From Actinomycetes bacterium (GTDB lineage: Bacteria; Actinomycetota; Acidimicrobiia; Acidimicrobiales; Bog-793): a stretch of DNA of 42,704 nucleotides. The stretch is taken from the NCBI GenBank assembly GCA_021798985.1, contig JAJZBI010000030.1:1-42704 (forward strand). Direction: 5' to 3'. Positions 16,274 through 22,567 of the stretch are shown here, piece by piece. Numbering within the stretch: the first letter of the stretch is position 1; every line of letters starts with the position of its first letter. The notes below the pieces were generated by a model. That model saw nothing but the letters and a program-made list of their open reading frames with translations, had not been told where the DNA came from and did not search any database. Made by a program: the position numbers and the translations under genes.

Positions 16274-17380
16274 TTGATAGCTCTCGTTGTCGTGGCGGCC
16301 TTCGTCGTCGTGCTCGGCCTCGTCGCCTGGTCGCGACGGGCGACCGTGCGCGCCGAGCGACGCTCGGTGCAGAGCTATGGGCGTGCCCTCGGCGTGCTCG
16401 GGGACGTGTCGCGCCGCTCGGATCACCACGTCGTCGTCCCGCTTGCCGACGAGGAAGAGGTGGCGCGCCCGCACGTGCGCGCCAACGACACCGATCAGCT
16501 CAAGCCGGCGCCCACCCGGGCCGCTGAGGTGCCCGCGCCGCGGGTGCGCCTGCAGCCGCCGGTCCTGCCCGGCGTCGAGCGGGCGAGCGGCGCTGACGAC
16601 CCGGCCGCGCCCGTGGCCCCGACCGGTACCGACGCGCCGCGCGAGGACCTGACCATGGCCGTGCCCGTCGTCGCCCCCGGTCCGGTGCCGAGCGGCGGGA
16701 CGCCGGTCGTGCCGCCGCCCGTCGAGGCGGACCGGCCGATGCTGTTCGACGACGCCCTCGAGGACGGCGAGGTGCCGCGCCGGTCGCGCCGCGAGATGCG
16801 CAACCTCGCCCCCGGGCGCGAGCACCTCGCGCGGCGGGCGGCGACCGGCGCGGCCGCCGCGGTCGTCGCCGGCGCCCTCGCCGTCGGCGGCTACGAGCTG
16901 GCGTCGAGCCGCTCGCCCTCCTCGCCCAGTCAAGGGTCGTCAAGCGCCGCCTCGACCAGCCTCGCGCCGCGATCTGGCGGCAGTGCTCCCCCGCACCGGG
17001 CGCACCCCTCCACCACGACGACGGCCGCACCAGCGCCGACTCGCCACACCCACAAGAGCGGGCTGCAGCCCACCTCGGTCTCCTCGGCGGTCGTGAGCTA
17101 CACGGTGCCCTCGTCGAGCTACACGCTCACCGTCACCGCCTCGGCGGCCGGGGCCTGTTGGGTCGGGGTGCAGCCGTCTGCCAACGCCTCGAGCTATTTG
17201 TGGATGGACACGCTCGCACCCGGCGCGACCGCCAGCTACAAGGCGACGGGCACCGTCGCGGTCCGGGTCGGCAACCCCCGGGTGCTCTCCTTGCGGGTGA
17301 ACGGCCAGAAGGTCAACCTGCCCCCCGGGCGCGTGCAGGTCTACGACGTCGTGCTCTCGCCCAGCCAGGGCTCGGCCTAG
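16274..17380 (+). CDS. Membrane protein with RodZ-C-terminal-like (DUF4115) domain
   Basis: The 368-residue protein has a membrane helix at 1-19 and a proline-rich acidic linker to about 165. A basic stretch precedes a second helix at about 190-211, then come a serine/threonine-rich linker and a beta-rich domain from about 275 to 362. That domain contains YTLTVTASAAGACWVGVQ, APGATASYKATG and LRVNGQKVNLPPGRVQVYDVV, and resembles the C-terminal DUF4115 domain of RodZ, which in other bacteria lies outside the membrane and interacts with the elongation machinery. The N-terminal helix-turn-helix of RodZ is missing. The start is TTG, with GGGGA four bases upstream. The role, perhaps in envelope or cell-shape maintenance, is inferred. 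Confidence 0.8.
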   Translation: MIALVVVAAFVVVLGLVAWSRRATVRAERRSVQSYGRALGVLGDVSRRSDHHVVVPLADEEEVARPHVRANDTDQLKPAPTRAAEVPAPRVRLQPPVLPGVERASGADDPAAPVAPTGTDAPREDLTMAVPVVAPGPVPSGGTPVVPPPVEADRPMLFDDALEDGEVPRRSRREMRNLAPGREHLARRAATGAAAAVVAGALAVGGYELASSRSPSSPSQGSSSAASTSLAPRSGGSAPPHRAHPSTTTTAAPAPTRHTHKSGLQPTSVSSAVVSYTVPSSSYTLTVTASAAGACWVGVQPSANASSYLWMDTLAPGATASYKATGTVAVRVGNPRVLSLRVNGQKVNLPPGRVQVYDVVLSPSQGSA

Positions 17381-17419
17381 GCGACGCCGCAGTCCCCTCG
17401 ACGCCTTGGACCGGCGGGC

Positions 17420-18019
17420 TCAGCGGGTGGTCGACTCCCATTTGGTGGGCGCAGCGGCGAGGGCTGGGTGGCTGACGAGCAGGTGCCACACCACCGCCGC
17501 CAGGCCCTCGGTCAGCGGGGTCACGTGCTCGGGGAACTGCGGCGGGATGACGACGCAGGCCGTGGCGACCTTCGCGCTGTAGCCGCCGTCGCGGCCGACG
17601 ACTCCGAAGATCGACGCCCCCACCTCGCTCGCCAACTCGAGCGCGCGCACGAGGTTCGCCGAGATGTTGCGCTCGAGGTCGCCGCCGCCGACCGAGAAGA
17701 CCAAGACGCCGTCCTCGCGGCGCAGCCGAGAGCCGCGCAGCCACTCGACGAAGGTCGTCTCCCACCCCTCGTCGTTGGCGCGTGCGGTGAGCTCGGAGAC
17801 GTTGTCGGTGGGGGCGTAGGCCTCGAAGCCGCACAGCTTGCGGAAGTCGTTGACGGCGTGGGAGGCGTGGCCGGCCGACCCGCCGACCCCGAGGATGAAC
17901 AGCCGCCCGTTGCGCTCGCGCACCTCGGCGAGCCCGAGGGCGCAGCGCTCGACGGCCTCGGCGTCGATGGCCTCGATGACCTGCACGGTCTCGGCCAGGA
18001 ATGCGTGAGCGAAGGACAT
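17420..18019 (-). CDS. SIS-domain sugar isomerase, GmhA (phosphoheptose isomerase)-like
   Basis: The 199-residue single SIS domain has GVGGSAGHASHAVNDFRK at 44-61, the GmhA/DiaA-type phosphosugar loop, SVGGGDLERN at 109-118 and a C-terminal TEGLAAVVWHLL helix. GmhA converts sedoheptulose 7-phosphate to D-glycero-D-manno-heptose 7-phosphate, the substrate of HddA, and an HddA-like kinase lies 6 kb away. The metal-binding residues of characterised GmhA enzymes cannot be confirmed without an alignment. The open frame extends ten codons upstream, but ATG 18019 starts the natural helix. It is convergent with the gene at 16274 and diverges from sufB. Confidence 0.85.
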   Translation of the reverse strand: MSFAHAFLAETVQVIEAIDAEAVERCALGLAEVRERNGRLFILGVGGSAGHASHAVNDFRKLCGFEAYAPTDNVSELTARANDEGWETTFVEWLRGSRLRREDGVLVFSVGGGDLERNISANLVRALELASEVGASIFGVVGRDGGYSAKVATACVVIPPQFPEHVTPLTEGLAAVVWHLLVSHPALAAAPTKWESTTR

Positions 18020-18121
18020 CGTCCAAGCAAACCACAGCCGGCGGCGCACCGCAGCGCTGCGTCGCGGCGATCTGGCCGCGTGCGGCAGTTGTTACTATGC
18101 CGATAGGAGAAATCCCGGTGC

Positions 18122-18152
18122 CCGCGCCACGTGGCGCGGCGACCCCGGGGTC
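18122..18152. promoter_or_regulatory. Two adjacent perfect palindromes in the sufB leader
   Basis: CCGCGCCACGTGGCGCGG (18122-18139) is a perfect 18-bp palindrome, and GACCCCGGGGTC (18141-18152) is a perfect 12-bp one. They sit 32-62 bp before the sufB ATG, downstream of a possible -10 (TACTAT, 18093-18098). They may be an operator for a repressor of the suf operon, or fold as RNA hairpins in the leader. No regulator gene of the SufR or Rrf2 type is present in the window. Confidence 0.6.
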
Positions 18153-18183
18153 CCCTCTGCACCCCAGCCGAACGGAGCCGCTG

Positions 18184-19584
18184 ATGACGACGACAGGCCT
18201 CGATCTCGGACGTTACCGCCTGGGTTGGAGCGACGCCGAGGACTACGTCTACAAGCCGAAGAAGGGCCTCTCTGAGGAGATCGTCCGGGAGATGTCGGCG
18301 ATGAAGGGCGAGCCCGAGTGGATGCTGAAGTTCCGGCTCCGGGCCCTCCAGCGCTTCCAGCAGCGGCCGATGGCGCCGTGGTTCGCCACGAAGATGCCTG
18401 ACCTGGACTTCGATGACATCTTCTATTACATCAAGCCGACGGACAAGCAGGTCAACGCCTGGGACCAGCTGCCGGAGTCGATGCGTCGCACCTGGGAGAA
18501 GCTCGGGATCCCCGAGGCCGAGAAGAAGTACCTCGCCGGCGTCACCGCGCAGTTCGAGAGCGAGGTCGTCTACCACCGCAACCGTGAGGACCTCGAGCGC
18601 CAGAACGTCCTGTTCTGCGACATGGACACGGCGGTGCGCGAGTTCCCAGAGATCGTCCGGCGCTACTTCGGCAAGATCATCCCGCCCAACGACAACAAGT
18701 TCGCCGCCCTCAACTCGGCGGTGTGGTCCGGCGGGTCGTTCATCTACGTCCCCCCCGGCGTCAAGGTCGAGATGCCGCTGCAGGCCTACTTCCGCATCAA
18801 CGCCGAGAACATGGGCCAGTTCGAGCGCACCTTGATCATCGCCGACGAGGGTGCGCAGGTGCACTACGTCGAGGGCTGCTCGGCACCGGTGTACTCGAGC
18901 GACTCGCTGCACTCGGCGGTGGTCGAGCTCGTGGCGCTGCCCGGCAGCCGGATCACCTACACGACGATCCAGAACTGGTCGTCGAACGTCTACAACCTCG
19001 TCACCAAGCGGGCGAGGGCCGAGGCCGAGGCGCACGTCGAGTGGATCGACGGGAACATCGGCTCGCGCCTCACGATGAAGTACCCCTCGGTCTACCTGAT
19101 GGGCCCGAAGGCCTCCGGCGAGGTGCTCTCGGTCGCCTACGCGGGCGAGGGCCAGATCCAAGACACGGGCGCCAAGATGTACCACTGCGCGCCGGAGACC
19201 TCTTCCACGATCGTCTCCAAGTCGATCTCCAAGGACGGGGGCAACACCACCTACCGCGGCAAGGTGCACGTGGACCCGGGAGCGCACCGCTCCAAGTCCT
19301 TTGTGCGCTGCGACGCGCTGATCCTCGACGAGGACTCGATCTCTGAGACCAAGCCGTACATGGAGGTCGCCGAGCGCGACGCCCAGATCGGCCACGAGGC
19401 GACGGTCTCCAAGGTGGGTGACGACCAGCTCTTCTACCTGATGAGCCGCGGCCTTTCCGAGGCCCAGGCGACGAGCATGGTGGTCAACGGCTTCATCGAG
19501 CCGATCACGCGCACCTTGCCGATGGAGTACGCCGTCGAGTGGAGCCGCCTGATCGAGCTGCAGATGGAGGGGGCGGTGGGCTGA
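18184..19584 (+). CDS. sufB: Fe-S cluster assembly scaffold protein SufB
   Basis: The 466-residue protein is full-length SufB, the core of the SufBCD scaffold that builds Fe-S clusters in the cytoplasm. It contains GGSFIYVPPGVKVEMPLQAYFRIN, AQVHYVEGCSAP, the beta-helix region, and Cys376 in KSFVRCDALILD, the position equivalent to the essential cysteine of E. coli SufB. The C-terminus carries the usual GFIEPITRTLPMEYAVE. The start is ATG 18184, with GGAG at 18174-18177; the open frame further upstream is not coding. It is the first gene of an operon with the cysteine-rich small gene, sufD, a Rieske gene and sufC. Confidence 0.97.
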   Translation: MTTTGLDLGRYRLGWSDAEDYVYKPKKGLSEEIVREMSAMKGEPEWMLKFRLRALQRFQQRPMAPWFATKMPDLDFDDIFYYIKPTDKQVNAWDQLPESMRRTWEKLGIPEAEKKYLAGVTAQFESEVVYHRNREDLERQNVLFCDMDTAVREFPEIVRRYFGKIIPPNDNKFAALNSAVWSGGSFIYVPPGVKVEMPLQAYFRINAENMGQFERTLIIADEGAQVHYVEGCSAPVYSSDSLHSAVVELVALPGSRITYTTIQNWSSNVYNLVTKRARAEAEAHVEWIDGNIGSRLTMKYPSVYLMGPKASGEVLSVAYAGEGQIQDTGAKMYHCAPETSSTIVSKSISKDGGNTTYRGKVHVDPGAHRSKSFVRCDALILDEDSISETKPYMEVAERDAQIGHEATVSKVGDDQLFYLMSRGLSEAQATSMVVNGFIEPITRTLPMEYAVEWSRLIELQMEGAVG

Positions 19585-19631
19585 GCCGTCGGCCGCGCCC
19601 GCCGGCTCGCCACTGCCAGAGGTCGATCCCC

Positions 19632-20030
19632 ATGCCGATGCGAGAAGAGTGCAAGCACTACCAGTCCCGGACGTACGCGTCCGGAGAGACGGCGCGCTTT
19701 TGCGTCCTCGACCTTGCGCCGGAGGCGCCCTGGCGCTGTCCGGAGCACTGCCCGCGCTACGCGCCGCGCACGGCTGACGCGGGCTGGGTGCACGGCACCT
19801 TGGTCGAGCCGGCGCTCGAGAGCGAACCCGGGCAGCCCGACGAGCCCCCGGCGGACATCGCCGCCGTGTTGGATGAGGCGGAGAACGTAGTGAACGCGGT
19901 GGGTCCCGAGGTCCGTGCCGAGGTGGAGCGCCAGCACCGCGTGGCCGAGGGCCCGGCCTGGCGGCGTGCGCTGAGGCGGCTGTCGCGGCGCGGCCACGAC
20001 CAAGACCGTCGTTTTGGCGGGCACCGGTGA
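19632..20030 (+). CDS. Small four-cysteine protein encoded between sufB and sufD
   Basis: The 132-residue protein has four cysteines near the N-terminus (Cys7, 24, 36 and 40; spacing C-x16-C-x11-C-x3-C), with ECKHYQSRTY at the start and CPEHCPRY after a tryptophan. An acidic middle and a basic arginine-rich tail follow. It has no signal peptide or membrane segment. The cysteines could hold zinc or an Fe-S cluster. Its place inside the suf operon, with its stop overlapping the sufD start as GTGA, argues for a role in or response to Fe-S assembly. I do not recognise the family. Start ATG 19632 is preceded by AGAGG; a second ATG lies two codons later. Confidence 0.8.
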   Translation: MPMREECKHYQSRTYASGETARFCVLDLAPEAPWRCPEHCPRYAPRTADAGWVHGTLVEPALESEPGQPDEPPADIAAVLDEAENVVNAVGPEVRAEVERQHRVAEGPAWRRALRRLSRRGHDQDRRFGGHR

Positions 20031-21394
20031 GCGCGAACGCGAGAACCCATCGCTTCGAGGCCGCCGCGCTCTCCGCCCTCGGCGGGCCGAGCTGGCTCGC
20101 CGATCGGCGCCGCCTCGCCGTCGAAGCCTTCGCCCGCGCCCCGCTGCCGACGAGCGCCCAGGAGGACTGGCGCTATGGCCGCATCGACGAGGTCGACCTC
20201 GCCGAGTACGCGCCGCTCGATGCCGCGCCAAGAGGCGCCCGCCGGGTCGACCTCGACGAGGCGCGCGACCTGTCGCGCCAGCTCGGTGATCGCGCCCCGC
20301 GCGCCCGCGCGGCGGCCGGGCAGCTGCTCGAGCGCCTGGGGGACCTCTCTGGCCTGCTCGTGGCGCTCGACGGCGAGGTCGTGGTGTTCGCGCTGAGCGA
20401 GAAGGCCGAGGCCGCTGGGGTGCGCCTGAGCCCCCTCGCCGGCGAGGCGACGCCGCCCCCCTCGCTCGGGGCGCGCCTTGCCGAGCAGCAGGAGGCCTTC
20501 GGCCTGCTGGCGGAGGCCTTTCTCAGTGACGGCGCGTTCGTCGACATCCCGCCGGCTGCGGTGCTCGGTGAGCCGATCGCACTCGTCCACCTCTTGAGCG
20601 ACGCCAGTGGCGGGCGGGCGGTCTTCCCGCGCAGCGTGGTCCAGATCGGCGAGAGCGCTGCGGCGTGCGTGATCGAGCTCCTCGCCGGCGGCGACGAGCC
20701 TCAGCTCGTGGTGCCGGTGAGCGAGATCACGCTCGGCGACAACGCCCAGATGGACCACCTCTCCGCCCAGCAGCTCGGCGCTCGGGCGGTGCACCTTGGC
20801 TACCAGGCGAGCGAGGTGGCGCGCTCGGCTCGGCTGCGCACCTTCACCGCTGCCTTCGGCGGCGGCTACGCCCGCCAGTTCAGCCGCACGAGCCTGTCCG
20901 GCGAGGGCGCCGACAGCAGCCTGTTCTCCGTCTACCTCGGCGCACACAACCAGCTCGAGGAGTTCCGCACCTTCCAAGAGCACGTGGCGGCGCGCACGCG
21001 CAGCGAGCTCGTCTTCAAAGGCGCCGTGACCGACGCGGCGCGCTCGGTCTACACGGGCCTGATCCGGATGCACAAGGGCGCCAAGCGAGCCGACGCCTCC
21101 CAGACGAATCGCAACCTCGTGCTGTCGGACGACGCGCACGCCTACTCGGTCCCCAACCTCGACATCCAAGAGAACGACGTGCGCTGCTCGCACGCCTCGG
21201 CGGTCGGCCCGGTCGACCCCGAGCAGCGCTTCTACCTCGAGTCCCGCGGGGTGCCCGCCGAGGTCGCCGAGCGCTTGATCCTGCTCGGCTTCTTCGAGGA
21301 CCTGATCGTGCGCTCGCCGCACCCGGGCTTTGCCGACCATCTGCGCGCGCTCGTGACCGAGCGCCTGATCCCGCCAGGAGCACGCGATGAGTGA
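20027..21394 (+). CDS. sufD: Fe-S cluster assembly protein SufD
   Basis: The 455-residue product is the SufD partner of SufB and SufC. The C-terminal half carries the conserved beta-helix part, including KGAVTDAARSVYTGLIR, RNLVLSDDAHAYSVPNLDI, and CSHASAVGPVDPEQRFYLESRG. Cys387 and His389 in that last segment correspond to the functionally important residues of the family. The N-terminal half is divergent, as usual. It starts at GTG 20027, overlapping the upstream stop by 4 bases, and its end overlaps the Rieske gene by 8 bases, so translation is probably coupled through the operon. Confidence 0.95.
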   Translation: MSANARTHRFEAAALSALGGPSWLADRRRLAVEAFARAPLPTSAQEDWRYGRIDEVDLAEYAPLDAAPRGARRVDLDEARDLSRQLGDRAPRARAAAGQLLERLGDLSGLLVALDGEVVVFALSEKAEAAGVRLSPLAGEATPPPSLGARLAEQQEAFGLLAEAFLSDGAFVDIPPAAVLGEPIALVHLLSDASGGRAVFPRSVVQIGESAAACVIELLAGGDEPQLVVPVSEITLGDNAQMDHLSAQQLGARAVHLGYQASEVARSARLRTFTAAFGGGYARQFSRTSLSGEGADSSLFSVYLGAHNQLEEFRTFQEHVAARTRSELVFKGAVTDAARSVYTGLIRMHKGAKRADASQTNRNLVLSDDAHAYSVPNLDIQENDVRCSHASAVGPVDPEQRFYLESRGVPAEVAERLILLGFFEDLIVRSPHPGFADHLRALVTERLIPPGARDE

Positions 21395-21731
21395 GCAGGT
21401 GAGCCCGCCCGGCACCGGCCGCTTCCGGGCGTGCGCCGCCGCCGAGCTCGAGCTCGGCCGCGCCAAGCTGGTGCGCGTCGCAGGGCGCGACCTGTGCCTC
21501 GCGCGCTGCGAGGACGGCATCCACGCCGTCGACGATCTCTGCTCGCACGAGGACTACTCGCTTGCTGAGGGCGAGGTCGATCCCACCACCTGCGAGGTCG
21601 AGTGTTGGGCGCACGGGAGCGTCTTCTCCCTACACGACGGCGAGCCGCAGAACCTGCCGGCGACGCGGCCGGTCGGCGTGTACGCCGTCGAGGTCGACGG
21701 CGACGACGTCTACGTGGTGGTGCCGGGATGA
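21387..21731 (+). CDS. Rieske [2Fe-2S] ferredoxin of the suf operon
   Basis: The 114-residue protein has the Rieske motif C52-x-H54 (CSHEDY) and C73-x-x-H76 (CWAHGS), the ligands of a [2Fe-2S] cluster. It is the small soluble type related to the ferredoxin subunits of ring-hydroxylating dioxygenases. A Rieske gene between sufD and sufC is a known arrangement in actinobacteria, and electron delivery during cluster assembly or repair is the usual suggestion. The start lies within sufD and the stop overlaps the sufC ATG (ATGA). Confidence 0.93.
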   Translation: MSEQVSPPGTGRFRACAAAELELGRAKLVRVAGRDLCLARCEDGIHAVDDLCSHEDYSLAEGEVDPTTCEVECWAHGSVFSLHDGEPQNLPATRPVGVYAVEVDGDDVYVVVPG

Positions 21732-22531
21732 GCGAGCTCGTGATCGAGCAGCTGCGCGCCGCCATCGGCGGCCAGGAGATCCTGCGCGGCGTCGACCTCG
21801 TCGTGCGCAGCGGCGAGGTGCACGCGGTCATGGGCCCGAACGGGGCCGGCAAGTCCACGCTCGCCGCGGTCTTGATGGGCCACCCCTCCTATGCGGTCCT
21901 CGACGGCTCGGTGCGCCTCGACGGCGTCGAGCTGCTCGGCCTGCCGACCTGGAAGCGCGCCGCGGCCGGCCTCTACCTCGCCCCGCAGGACCCCGTCGAG
22001 ATCCCCGGGGTGCCGATCCACGCGGTGCTCACCGAGGCGCTCAAGGCGAACGGCCGCGAGGAGGAGGCCGGGGAGGCCCTCACGGCGCTGCTCGCCACCG
22101 AGGCGGCGGACATCGGCTTGATCGGCGGCCTGCTCGACCGGCCGCTCAACGTCGGGGCCTCCGGCGGCGAGCGCAAGCGGGTCGAGACCTTGCAGCTGGC
22201 GGCGCTCCGGCCGCGCTTCGCCCTACTCGACGAGCTCGACTCGGGCCTCGACGTCGACGCGCTCCGCCAGGTCGCCCGCCGCGTCGCCGCGGCCGTTCGG
22301 CCGTCGGACGGCTCGGCACCGCTCGGCGTGCTCGCGATCACCCACTACCGCCGCCTGCTCGACGCGCTGTTGCCCGACGCCGTGCACGTCCTCGTGCACG
22401 GACGCGTCGCCGAGAGCGGCGGTGCCGAGCTCGCCGCGGCCATCGAGCGCGACGGCTACGCCGCCTACCTCGGCGAGCAGACCACCGAGGTCGTCCGAGG
22501 CGGCGGCCTCGACGACCTCTTCGCGCACTAG
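21728..22531 (+). CDS. sufC: Fe-S assembly ATPase SufC
   Basis: The 267-residue ABC-type ATPase powers the SufBCD complex. It has Walker A GPNGAGKST at 36-44, the signature SGGERKR near 146-152, and Walker B plus D-loop FALLDELDSGLDVD near 166-179, which is the SufC form. The H-loop histidine is in AITHYRRLLD. The start is ATG 21728, overlapping the Rieske stop. It is the last suf gene. The usual next genes, sufS (cysteine desulfurase) and sufU, are absent, and a membrane protein gene begins 36 bp later. Confidence 0.96.
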   Translation: MSELVIEQLRAAIGGQEILRGVDLVVRSGEVHAVMGPNGAGKSTLAAVLMGHPSYAVLDGSVRLDGVELLGLPTWKRAAAGLYLAPQDPVEIPGVPIHAVLTEALKANGREEEAGEALTALLATEAADIGLIGGLLDRPLNVGASGGERKRVETLQLAALRPRFALLDELDSGLDVDALRQVARRVAAAVRPSDGSAPLGVLAITHYRRLLDALLPDAVHVLVHGRVAESGGAELAAAIERDGYAAYLGEQTTEVVRGGGLDDLFAH

Positions 22532-22567
22532 CCCGCCGGGACCGACGCGCCGCGGGCCACCTACGAT

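Noticed and set aside
18090-18112. CTAT-GCCG-ATAG as a regulator site near sufB
   Set aside because: The arms are only four bases and no matching -35 or known consensus could be shown; kept only as a possible -10.
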